Origin: Antennarius striatus | Lineage: Eukaryota > Chordata > Actinopteri > Lophiiformes > Antennariidae | DNA: 64,000 bases | Direction of reading: 5' to 3' | NCBI RefSeq assembly: GCF_040054535.1 | Contig: NC_090777.1 | Location: 15,329,501 to 15,393,500 of the forward strand | Shown here: positions 1 through 9,919 of the stretch, piece after piece | Layout: every line of letters begins with the position of its first letter | Numbering within the stretch: the first letter of the stretch is position 1 | The notes under the pieces: model-generated | What the model saw: the letters and a program-made list of their open reading frames with translations, nothing else | Databases searched by the model: none | What the model was told of the DNA's origin: nothing | Translations under genes and position numbers: made by a program

Positions 1-138
1 GAGCTCAGCGCCCGGACTGTAGGGGTGATCCGAAGGGTCGAAGACTCCTCGATGTTCTCCATCACCACCACAGCCCGAAGAGGTGCGCTCGGTGTCAGGC
101 TATCAACACAACCACACCCTGCTCATGGCTTCGGGTAA
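1..138. other. Possible partial coding exon at the left edge, strand uncertain
   Basis: The first ~140 bases are GC-rich compared with the AT-rich DNA that follows. Both strands carry an open frame. The minus strand has an ATG at about 62 in fair Kozak context, followed by an open frame running off the left edge (begins MENIEESSTLRI). The plus strand has a frame open from base 1 to a stop at about 138, with a GTAAAA donor-like site nearby. I do not recognise either translation. It may be the end of a neighbouring gene; sequence to the left is needed to choose the strand. Confidence 0.15.
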
Positions 139-140
139 AA

Positions 141-1200
141 AGCAGTTCCTTCGTATGGAATCGATACACGGTTACCATCGATCCCGAATCACATGTCAGC
201 GTCCAGCCGTAGCAATGGTTGGTCACTGGTTAATGTCAGATATTGGCATGAGAGGATGGCAGCAAAGAGCTGTGGTGGCGGAACAAGTAATGTGTGGTCG
301 TGTTTCTTCCGAGTTGAATTTAAGTGTTGGACTTGTTCTTAACAGCGCCCTCCAGGGTATGGAAGAGAAAGTACAGTATATTACATTATTATTATTATTA
401 TTATTATAAATTATTGTATATTATATGATATGACATGATATTATATTTTATTACATTATATTGTATTGTATTATACTTAATATAATAATAAAAATAATAA
501 TACTTTTGCAGTTGTGGGTAAGAAACATCCGCAGCTGACCAAAATGTCATTTGTATGTTATTTCTGAAATTGCTATTAAACATCTTCATCAACTTGGACT
601 GAGGTTTGACATTATTCTAGGAATTATAATATAGTCCAGGAATAATATAGAATTTTGTAATAATATTCTTTGCATCAATAATTTTAAATTATATAAGGCA
701 ATCTGTTTTCCAAAATCATCATGAACAGTTTTCTTTATTTGCTGCCATTGACAGGATAATAAGGTCACTGCACTTTTTCTCTTATTAAGTCTAATGCCAC
801 TTTGTGTGTGTTATTAGCTCCATCAATGTTAATAAGTTGTTGCCATGTTTGTCTATCTGTCTGCTAGCAGGATTAAACAAAAACTACCTGACAATAGGGA
901 TACGTTGCTGCATTGACAGAGGTTTCTGTGTGCTGTCTAACATAACCTTTTGTTGTATATTTTAAATTTTGATGATTCATTCAGAACATTCGAAAACATT
1001 TTGGAAAGATCCTGCTGTCCATTAACAAATTTGTCTTGTGTTCTGTCATTTACATGAAACTATTTCCTTTAAATATAAGGGGATTTGGACCTGCTCTTGC
1101 ACGAGTTTAATTTCCTCCATCTTTGTCCAATAAGAGAAGTCAGGTTTTTATTCTGGTGTCTCAAATCCTAAAATTCCAGTCCTCCTCCTCCAGTTTGTTA
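141..1200. other. AT-rich intergenic stretch, no gene seen
   Basis: Mostly AT-rich sequence with a short ATT trinucleotide run near 383-408. I see no conserved reading frame, RNA gene or clear repeat family. It ends at the promoter of the SANT-domain gene. Confidence 0.5.
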
Positions 1201-1208
1201 TGATATTG

Positions 1209-1259
1209 TCCAATATCGCGAGAAGCGTGTCTTTTATCCGGCGCAGAAATATGACGTCA
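1209..1259 (+). promoter_or_regulatory. Promoter of the SANT-domain gene: CCAAT box, TCGCGAGA motif, CRE
   Basis: A CCAAT pentamer lies at 1210-1214, a TCGCGAGA motif at 1216-1223 and a perfect CRE palindrome TGACGTCA at 1252-1259. The CRE is about 80 bases before the start codon at 1340. CRE is the established binding site of CREB/ATF proteins, and TCTCGCGA-type motifs are common in TATA-less housekeeping promoters. The same CRE octamer recurs before the other three genes in the window. Confidence 0.6.
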
Positions 1260-1339
1260 CGAGTGCAAGGCTGCGACAGGACGCTTGTTTGTAGTAAGTT
1301 AAGGCGGTCCAGCGGCGCAGTTTCCCCACAGCAGCGAAG

Positions 1340-3909
1340 ATGCACAACTGGCAGGAGAACGAAATCAAAGAACTCCTGAACATCCGTGGGTCGGAGGCGA
1401 TCCGTCGCCAGATCACCGGCACCGTGAAGGACTCGGTAGTTTACAACCGGGTGAGCAAACTGCTGGCGGAGCGGGGGGTGTACCGGACCCACATGCAGGT
1501 GATCAGCAAGCTGAAGGCGCTGAGGAAGCAGTACACCAAGTACCACCAGCAGAAGATCCGCTTCGGGGGCGACCGCGTCGACTGGCCGTTTTACGAGCAG
1601 TGTCACTTGGCTTTTGGCAGTTCTCCCCCCATGTTGAACACGATGAAGCGGCCGAGGAGTCCCACACCACCGCCCCCACCTGCACCTCCGCCGCCGCCGC
1701 CCGCCATCAGCGGGAAGCACCAGGAGGTGGTCGTCAGCCTGTGGGACGAGGTGGACGACAGGGACATCAACAAGCACCTGGGCCCCGTGGACGTGGACGA
1801 CGAGGAGGAGCAGTACAGCCCCCCCGAGCCGTTCCATCCCATCAGAACCAGTACGTATGTGTTTCATGTCAGTGTGAGCGATCTGCGTGGAGCCAGAGCC
1901 GAGGGGGGGGGGGGCGTCTGGGTTCAACCCCCTCACGATAGGACACCCCTCACCCTTTACATTAATGGACACCCCTCACCCTTTACATTAATGGACACCC
2001 CTCACCCTTTACATTAATGGACACCCCTCACCCTTTACATTAATGGACACCCCTCACCCTTTATTAATGGACACCCCTCACCCTTTATTAATGGACACCC
2101 CTCACCATTTACATTAATGGACACCCCTCACCCTTTACATTAATGGACACCCCTCACCCTTTACATTAATGGACACCCCTCACCCTTTACATTAATGGAC
2201 ACCCCTCACCCTTTATTAATGGACACCCCTCACCCTTTACATTAATGGACACCCCTCACCCTTTACATTAATGGACACCCCTCACCCTTTACATTAATGG
2301 ACACCCTGCTGCATATTTGACCCTGACTCAACACATCATGGGTGTTTTTCTCTTCTTTCTATCTTGACCCCTTTTGAAGGCAGGGCTGTCGCCCCTCTGA
2401 TCTCTATAGATCACAATGTGCAGACTTTGATTGCTGTCCAGGCGTGTGTGGAGTCGACCAGTGTGTCCGAGTGGGACGCTGCACATGTTATGCACAGACT
2501 TGATTATGACGATTAGCAAACACCAGACGTATAAATATGGAGTGATTTGTTAAAACTTCATGTAAAGTTCAAAGTCTTAATGAGTCCATTTGACTCTTAA
2601 CTCCTCAAAGCTACTCCCTGCACACACACACCAACATTTTCTCATTCACTCTCATTGACTTTAGTTGCAGGGGATAATGTTGACTTCTTTTTTTTTCTTT
2701 TTTTTAAACGGGTTTTGTAAATTTTACTATGCAAAGCTCTTGTGTTTCTAATCTGTGCAGGTTGTGTACATCCACACTAAAGTCTCGTGTGCGCTGGTGA
2801 TCTGCTCACAGTGCTGTGAAAGCGTTGCTATACTCACCATTAGCAGCTGCTCTCGGCATGACGGCAGGCGTGCTGTTAGATACCAAGGTTCAAACACGGC
2901 TGGAGAGAAAGCTTCAGGGAAAGCCCTTTTGCCAAAGTTCATTACAAAAATTGTGAAATTGTGTTGTATCTTATTCATTTTCATCGCTGCTTTCGAAGAA
3001 TGTCGTTCACCCACCAGCAATCACCTGGTTAATATCTGTTGTTACCTGGGCGACGGTGGACTCAGCGACCTGTCAGCTTCGTTGACGTAATCTGAGAATC
3101 TGATGTCCAGCCAAGAGTAACAATGAGAACAAGATGGTTCACTCCACCTGACACACACCCAAAGGAATGGCACCGGAGAGAGCCTGACAGTCGATGATCG
3201 GGGATAACTCTGAAGCGTCAAACAAAGAGTTACTTCTTTCTGTACAAGAACCATTTTATCAGGTCTGTTAAAAAAATTGTCACATCTTGATATTGAACAT
3301 GACTTCATGCGTTCATGTGTGGATTTAACGTTAGATCCTCCAGTCCAGTAAGGAAAAATGTACAAAACAGGTTTCCTACCTTATTTTTAAAGGGAAAATA
3401 ATGGAGGAAACCTGAGGATTATTCAGAGAAGTCACATTCAGATCAAACAGATGACAAGAACAACATTTCTGATTCATGTAGGTAGTTGGTTCAGTGACAG
3501 TGAACCAACCCCGCTACACGATCTCCTCCTTTAACAGAACAATCAAAAACTTAAAAACCTCACTGATGATTCTTGATTGTGACGCAGATGATATGTTTTC
3601 TCCTCTCGTTTGCCAGCATACACAGTTCCAGAAAAGAAGACACGGAAAACGACGGTGATGGAGCAGGTGTCTACGTTGGTGTCGGCGACAGTCTCCCAGC
3701 TCAAAGAGATGGACGCGTCCATGCAGGCGCAGGAGGACGCCCGCTTACAGAGGCTGATGGAGCACGAGAAGGAAATGCAGAACAGTCTCATGAATCAGCT
3801 GGTCGCCATGCACGAACGCATCAGCCAGGAAAATCACGAGAGACACCTTGAACTCGTGGACAGGATACTCTCTAGTTTGCCTTCGCCCTCTTCATCTTCA
3901 GGGCCCTGA
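1340..3909 (+). CDS. Myb/SANT-like DNA-binding protein, two exons, 267 aa
   Basis: Coding exons are 1340-1850 and 3617-3909, joined at an A|GTACGT donor and a TTTGCCAG acceptor; 511 + 293 nt gives 267 residues plus stop. Residues ~4-92 resemble a Myb/SANT-like trihelix domain: an N-terminal W with acidic residues (HNWQENEIKELL), a middle helix (VYNRVSKLLAERG), and a K/R/Y-rich third helix ending at DWPFYEQCHLAFG. Residues 104-125 are basic then proline-rich (runs of P at 110-121), and 137-160 are acidic. Residues ~180-255, from exon 2, are Q/E/M-rich and predicted coiled coil, suitable for dimerisation. Family knowledge places such proteins in the nucleus as putative transcription regulators. 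Start choice: ATG at 1340 follows a CRE/CCAAT promoter and begins the domain. Exon 1 is strikingly GC-rich. I cannot assign an ortholog name. Confidence 0.8.
1941..2306 (+). repeat. 26-bp minisatellite, 14 full copies plus a partial copy
   Basis: Tandem units begin GGACACCCCTCACCCTTTAC and end ATTAAT, 26 bp each. Copies start at 1941, 1967, 1993, 2019, 2045, 2069, 2093, 2119, 2145, 2171, 2197, 2221, 2247, 2273 and (partial) 2299. Three units, at 2045, 2069 and 2197, are 24 bp because they lack one AC. Only single-base variation is seen otherwise, so the array is young or homogenised. It lies in intron 1 of the SANT-domain gene, about 90 bp after the donor. Confidence 0.95.
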
Positions 3910-5270
3910 CTGATGCTGGCGATGTGACATCATCACCTCACAGGGTTACTCAGATGGAGAGAACTCTTCTGTCTCTCTTCTACCAGCTGATTCGTGCCTA
4001 AACCCACGTTCATGTCGTTTTCACTTGAGTTTCCATGCTACAGGGGTTCCGCTGGGTTCGTCTCAACTTCAAGCACGACTCTGCTGGCCTCAGTTAACCC
4101 TTTGTGTGTCAACTTGTAGCTGAAACAGCAGAGGAATGACGAAAACGCCAGCACTGCACCAGTATGTCCACCTGAGACGCACCTCTTCCACTTTTAGAAA
4201 TCACTATTTCATTGCGTTTTATAATGAAGTAGCAAAAAAACCAATTGTATTAAAAAAGTTTTAAATGTGCCCCAAAGGAGGAAGTCCATTTGAAATGGAC
4301 GGCGAGGCCAGCCCCTTTTTTATGTCTAATCGTGTTGAGCATACCCAAAAGGATGATTTTTTAAGAAACATCATCCTTAAATCTTAACGATGACAATCTC
4401 AGCCTTAAACTTAAATCAATCAGTTATTTATCAGTGAGAACATGAAGTCTGAGTCACTTCAGTCTGAAACGTGGACTCGGTCAGCATGGACGGAGACTAT
4501 GAGTCTGTTGGTAGATGGTGGAGAACACGGGGGTGCGAACGGCAAACCAGTCACACTGGCAGCTGCTGCCCTTTGTTGTTGGAAACTCTTTAAGCGTTTT
4601 CTTTCATGGGGGGGGATCACGGCTCTGTCTGCAGTACGCTGTGATGCTGCAGAAGCTGCACTACCAGCTATTTGTAGCACAGATCTCACATGATGCCTGG
4701 TGATGGTGTAGTAAGAAAAAAACCCCACATGATAACTGTAAAGTTTCATCATTCAGAGGTTTATTAGGATACACAAGAAATGCTGAAAAGAAAAAACCGA
4801 CCGATTTGCAGTCACTCGGGTTGCGGTTCCTAGGAGTCATTCTTGGCTGACACGAAATTCCCGGTTGCGTTTATTGTCGTCAGCAATCCGGGAGAAAACG
4901 TGTCATTGAGGAAAAACACCTCGTGCATCGGAGCGTGGTGTCATCGCAGCTGTTTCACCGCTGTGTGTCCTGCTGTTTGTTAAAGCACAACATGAAACAC
5001 AATCCTAGCTGGTGTTTCACTTTCCTGACGTTCTGAGAGGAATAAAAGTGTAATTCTTTCTTAAATAGAGCGAATGGCTCGGTGAAGCGTTAATACTGGC
5101 GGCATGACTGAGACTGGGCAGACTATAAGCTAACTGGTTTTATTCTTGTGGTTCAGTCAGCTGGGACTTGTAGTTTGAGCGTAGATACCTTTTATTATGT
5201 TAAAATGTGTTACTGTTTAAAAGTTATTGTTCTTTTGCTGTTTAGGGAACAATAAAACTTTCAACTGAAA
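3910..5270 (+). other. Probable 3' UTR of the SANT-domain gene with poly(A) signal
   Basis: No further coding frame follows the stop at 3909. The first well-placed AATAAA on the plus strand that I noticed is at 5251-5256, followed by an AT-rich stretch, so a ~1.35-kb 3' UTR is plausible. The transcript end is inferred. Confidence 0.4.
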
Positions 5271-5364
5271 TCTTTTGGTCTGAATCTGAAAGCGAAGGAT
5301 GTGGTCTTCCACTTGAGGAACTGCTGCTCGGCTTCAGGCCATATATTCAGGACGTCCTGTGCAT

Positions 5365-5446
5365 TATGGGATTGAAACGGACCCCATAACCAGCTGAAGC
5401 TCAGGTTCACAGCTGCATTATGGGTTCCGTTACAATCCCACCCGCC
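5365..5446. repeat. Imperfect inverted repeat
   Basis: An arm containing ATTATGGGATTGAAACGG near 5365-5385 is matched in inverse orientation by GGGTTCCGTTACAATCCCA near 5424-5446, with two mismatches, around a ~40-base loop. Probably a relic of a palindromic transposon or a local hairpin. No gene is seen here. Confidence 0.4.
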
Positions 5447-6554
5447 CAGACAAGCTTCAGGTTGGGACTCAGGTTCAGTGAGATGGGAAAAGAAAAACGT
5501 TTATTAAACACAAGGAAAAGGTGGATTCCTTTAAATGACGGGGACTGACTGATCAAAACATTCAGCTTTGTTAAGAAATAAACACAACAACAGTGATACG
5601 TCAGATGTCTACATAACTGTCAACTAACAGTAACACTCGATCCTCTAGGAATGGATGTTTAGCTCTTTTCTGAAAATGTGTCCAACACCACAAACCCAAG
5701 TGCACCATTAAAAATCATCCTGTCAGCTGAATTTAAATTTAAAACTCCTTCCAGGGCAATGAAAACAAGATGTCAGTGCTAGAAATGTTTGCCTTACCTG
5801 TTTACCTTATCTTCCTATTTCATGAGGATATTCTTGTGATAATCTTCAACTGAAGTGATGATTAATTCTAAAATCTTTTACAAAATCTCTGACATTCAAC
5901 AACATCCAGGTTTGTTTTGAACATTTTAAATCAAGCGTGATTCAGTTTAGAGTCTGGTGCAGATTTGTTTTATTTTGCAGCTCGAATGGAAGCTAATTAG
6001 TCAAATCAAAGTTCTGTTTCCTGTAGTCAGTACACCTTGATTGGAGCCAGATATGTACAATCTTGTGTGTGCAGATCACCCTAGAATTTACATCTAATCA
6101 ACCAATCATGTTGGATTAAATGTGAATTAAATGCTGGAATTTTTTTTTAGAGATTAAATGCTAAAGCGTGTTAACAGCTTATTCTTGATACTTATATCGC
6201 ATAATTTCAGCTCCAAGTTGCAGGAAAGGAAAAACGAACAGTTTAAAAAGGAAATAAATTCACAAAGCACAAACTTTAAAACTTCCTTCTGCAGCCGATG
6301 TGTCCGCATCATGTCAAATCAATTCAAATAATCTCAAAGACGTTCTGTTTAACACTGCTGGAGGGAATGCTGTCCAATCACATTAAGAGTCATTGGTGCC
6401 ACATCTAGAAAAACTTGTGTATCAACTGAAAGAAAAAAAAAACAAGCTAGACGGCCTGACGAGGAGGAGCTGATAGAACAAATAGAAGAGAGGTGATATT
6501 TCTGGTCCTTCACTGACCTTACACTAATAATTAGGTGTTGATTTTTTAAAAGCT

Positions 6555-6671
6555 TCATTCTGTTTGCTTCAAATGCTTCAAAAATCCTGAAAAATGGGAA
6601 CTAATCCCAGAAAGAGAAGCAACAGTTAGAAAAAGAGAAACTACTCTATAACATAACAGAAGGTGCATCAT
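6555..6671 (-). CDS. Candidate short ORF (38 aa) behind the ISRE promoter; may be noncoding RNA
   Basis: On the minus strand, a probable noncoding exon 1 ends at 6939 (CGACG|GTGAGA donor). A TTTCTTTCTTTCAG acceptor puts exon 2 at 6699, and an ATG with purine at -3 follows 28 bases later, at 6671. The ORF is 38 codons. Its N-terminus is hydrophobic like a signal peptide (MMHLLLCYRVVSLFLTVA) and its C-terminus short and basic/amphipathic (HFSGFLKHLKQTE). I know no homolog. It could be a tiny secreted peptide, or chance inside an interferon-inducible noncoding RNA. The supported part is the promoter and the exon 1/exon 2 splice signals; the peptide is speculative. Confidence 0.25.
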   Translation of the reverse strand: MMHLLLCYRVVSLFLTVASLSGISSHFSGFLKHLKQTE

Positions 6672-7010
6672 GCTTTCAGTTCTATCTATACTTCAGCCCC
6701 TGAAAGAAAGAAAGGCTGTTAGATGAATGCAGGAGTTCATTCATGAGGAGCTGTACAGTGCGGAAAAAGAGTGAGTTCAGAAGAGGCCACACAAGTAGGA
6801 AGAAAAGGTTGACTGAGGACACAGACTTGGCAGTCAGTGGAATGAAAATAAATTTAAAGCAGCAGCAACAGCTGCTGAACGACTGGAGTGTTTTCACTGT
6901 TATTATGAAGTCTGAAGAGAAATATTAAAAGTTCTCACCGTCGTCTCAGGTCGGCATGAGTCTCCCTCTCTGGTCCCGGTTGCTGACAGGTCTGGAGTCC
7001 AAACTTCCTC

Positions 7011-7046
7011 TTTAAATACTGAAGAAATGTATTTCACTTTCACTTC
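7011..7046 (-). promoter_or_regulatory. ISRE/IRF element plus TATA box, minus-strand promoter
   Basis: Read on the minus strand, 7046-7032 gives GAAGTGAAAGTGAAA, which contains the ISRE core GAAANNGAAA bound by IRF/ISGF3 factors. Fourteen bases downstream is TATTTAAA (7018-7011). An exon ending in a good donor follows at 6939. This spacing is that of an interferon- or IRF-responsive core promoter. No equivalent arrangement was noticed elsewhere in the window. Confidence 0.55.
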
Positions 7047-7049
7047 TCC

Positions 7050-7713
7050 GGAGCAGAAAAACGCCTCCTTTCCTTGACTTCCTCCACTCCCTCCCAGCTC
7101 CTCTCCCTGCTAGAAAGACTTAAAGCACAATTTCAGTATTTTTACTCTCCTTCACTTGGTTTTCGAGAAGAAATCAATCATTTGACAGAAGTTGCAATGA
7201 TTGTTTTTAAGGTTTTCATAATCAGACAGTTGTGTGTTATTTATCATTTTGTTAAGGATGAAAGTATGCTGACATACCTCAGGATGATCATGTCTGACCC
7301 ACTGGAAGTAGGGTCTGCAGGGACCCTGCAGGGTTTGATTTTATTGGTTTTTATGAGTTTTCTGTGTTTCTCGATTCTCTGGAAAGACGTCTCAACCAAC
7401 AACCAAGGGTGTGTTTAGAAACCAGCTGACAAATATTTGTTTTAGTGTTTGTGCGGTTATGACTAGAATTATTTATTTTATGGATAACATAATGTAGGCT
7501 GTGTGCTGAACGTCAAGATTTCTTAAGAATTCAAAAATTTGTCTTTTTATTATAGTTTTATTATAGTTTTTATGATATTTATAGTTTTTTTAATAACTTC
7601 TATTTTTAAAAGTGAACACAGTTTTAAACTCCCACTCACTCAAGTACTGATCACTCTAAATTTACTTTCTTCTCTGTCCATTTTTTCTTTTTTTTTGGTA
7701 AGTCCTTTATTCT

Positions 7714-7748
<35 letters not shown>

Positions 7749-8444
7749 CGTACTTACGTGCGTGTGTGTGGTAGTTACTTGTAAAACATAATTTTATTTT
7801 CACAGTATTTCCATGTATTTCTGTAGTTGGTTGAGGCTTAAAATTCCAAACTGTTTAAAAGGTTAAATTTAACAGGCGGTATTGACAATCTAGACATTAA
7901 GTAGACTTGGATCGATACATGTAACGGACCTTCCTCTCATGTTCATCACACATGTGACTTGAGACAGGTGTGACCAACGGAGCGTTAGGAAGAGTCCCAT
8001 CAATACTCCGGTGTGGAAAGTCCGGTGGATTTACCCACCTGATCCTCCTTGCAGCCTGCAGCAGCAAGGAGAAGGCCAGTGCTGAAGACTACATCAATTC
8101 CACATTGAAAACTTTTTATTGGGATAAAGATAAATTTAGTTTCTTTTCTAAACGAAATGCAAACCGTTAACAAGGTAACTATATTGGTAACCTAGTGTTT
8201 GTGTTTCTTGGGTACCATATTTTACTATGTATTGAAGGAGCCACCTGTTTCTAATGTTGAGAAGAAATCAGTGGTGTAACACAGAATCTGTTTGTCACAC
8301 TGACATGGATCAATGATCATGTAAAAGACATAAGGGAGTAAAAACCAAAGTCAAATAATTTACAAATCAAGAGAATAAAATCTACATTTTTCTCCTTCTT
8401 CTTCTTCAGACAAGAGCCTCTGTTTTTAGTTTGATAAATGTCAG

Positions 8445-8490
<46 letters not shown>

Positions 8491-8850
8491 GTTGTTGTTG
8501 TTGTTGTTATTATTATGAATTTGGCTTTGAGTCAGAATTAAATTATTTCACAAATATTTAAAATATTTTGCTCTTGATTCTAAAGCGATACATTGGCTTC
8601 AAAGTAATATATATGGAATGTTTAATCAATATATGGTTGAATAGTAATAATAATATTGTTCGACTATACATTGATTAAAGATGAATAATGAAACTGAAGT
8701 AATTCCATCTCTTATCAAACTGGAGGTTAAATTTTGCTTCCCTTCATCAGACCTCAGAGCTTCCTGTTGCTGATGTTTTTCATGAAACATGTTGCAGCAC
8801 ATTTCCTCAGGTCATGCTTCCCCTGCAGGTAACACGAGGATCTGTAATAG
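7050..8850. other. Intergenic, no gene seen; TG and TTA/TTG microsatellites
   Basis: No conserved frame is visible. A TG dinucleotide run occupies about 7715-7770, and a TTA then TTG trinucleotide run about 8447-8515. The rest is AT-rich unique-looking DNA. Confidence 0.5.
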
Positions 8851-8854
8851 TATG

Positions 8855-9440
8855 TCCTCCTTTTTCTTTTGGCTTTTCCCTTCAGAGGTCGCCACAGCGA
8901 ATCAGTTGCCTCCATCTAACCCTGTCTTCTGCATCCTCTTCTCTCACACCAACTACCTTCATGTCCTCTTTCACTACATCCATAAACCTCCTCTTTGGTC
9001 TTCCTCTAGGCCTCCTGCCTGGCAGTTCAAAACTCAGCATCCTTCTACCAATATATTCACTATCTCTCCTCTGGACATGTCCAAACCATCTCAGTCTGGC
9101 CTCTCTGACTTTATCGCCAAGTCAGAGGGTTAGGATGACCCTAAGGTTAAGGTTAGGTTTTGTGTGACCCTAAGTACTTAAAATCCTCCACCTTCTTGAT
9201 CTCTTCTCCCTGTAACCTCACTCTTCCACTTGGATCCCTCTCATTCACACACATGTAGTCTGTCTTACTGCGGCTAACCTTCATTCCTCTCCTTTCCAGG
9301 ACAAACCTCCACCTCTCTAGCTTCTCCTCCACCTGTTCCCTGCTCTCACTACAGATCACAATGTCATCTACAAGCATCATAGTCCATGGAGATTCCTGTC
9401 TGACCTCGTCTGTCAGCTTGTCCATCACCACAGCGCACAA
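8855..9440 (-). mobile_element. RTE-like LINE fragment, reverse transcriptase C-terminal part, decayed
   Basis: Minus-strand translation of 9440-9175 gives the reverse-transcriptase motif C region and beyond (VDDIVICSESREQVEEKLER, then RRGMKVSRSKTDYMCVNER and FKYLG). The usual F/Y-A-D-D is changed to LVDD. After an internal deletion, 9127-8855 encodes the usual C-terminal tail of the same element (KVREARLRWFGHVQRR..., RPKRRFMDVVKED). Such elements are abundant in fish genomes. The junction between the blocks is a short GGTTAGG/CCCTAA-rich stretch (about 9128-9175). The copy is 5' truncated and cannot be active. Confidence 0.75.
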
Positions 9441-9547
9441 TCTGTAATAGTATGTAATAGTGTATAATAGATGGTGATAGGGTGTAATAGCTTGTAATGG
9501 ATAAGAAGCTGAATACTGTTGGAAGTGTTAAAGGAAACTCACAACAT

Positions 9548-9908
9548 TCATTCATTCATTCATTTTCCAACCCGCTTAATCTGCTAACGCAGGTCGCGGG
9601 GTAGCCAGTGCCTATCCTGGCAGTATCAGGGCGTGAGGCGGGGGACACTGCGGGCACGACGCCAGTGTACTGCGGAGCCACATACAAACAAACATACATT
9701 CACACACACACTCACTCCTATGGGCAATTTGGGACCGGCCAATTATCCTGAAGCGCATGCTTTTGGAGGTGGGAGGAAGCCGGAGAACCTGGAGAGAACC
9801 CACGCAGACACGGGGAGAGCATGCGAACTCCGCACAGAGCGGGACTCGAACCCGGGTCCGCCGTGTTGTGAGGCAGCAGCGCTAACCACTGCGCCACCGT
9901 GCCGCCCC
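9548..9908 (-). mobile_element. tRNA-derived SINE, full length with target-site duplication
   Basis: On the minus strand the element starts near 9908 with a tRNA-like head: box A (TGGTTAGCGCTGCTG) and box B (GGTTCGAGTCCC). A conserved body follows (GGTTCTCCGGCTTCCTCCCA, CATGCGCTTCAGGAT), then a tail of AATG repeats near 9548-9566. Both sides carry the same 11 bases, ACTCACAACAT, at 9537-9547 and 9909-9919: a perfect target-site duplication, so this insertion is fairly recent. Transcription by RNA polymerase III would run right to left. Confidence 0.85.
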
Positions 9909-9919
9909 ACTCACAACAT

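Noticed and set aside
1340..2017. Reading the SANT gene exon 1 through into the minisatellite
   Set aside because: A strong GTACGT donor at 1851 and an in-phase second exon at 3617 explain the protein better; the repeat-encoded tail is HPSPFTL-type low complexity.
1941..2306. CRISPR-like array
   Set aside because: Units are contiguous with no spacers, in a eukaryotic intron; it is a minisatellite.
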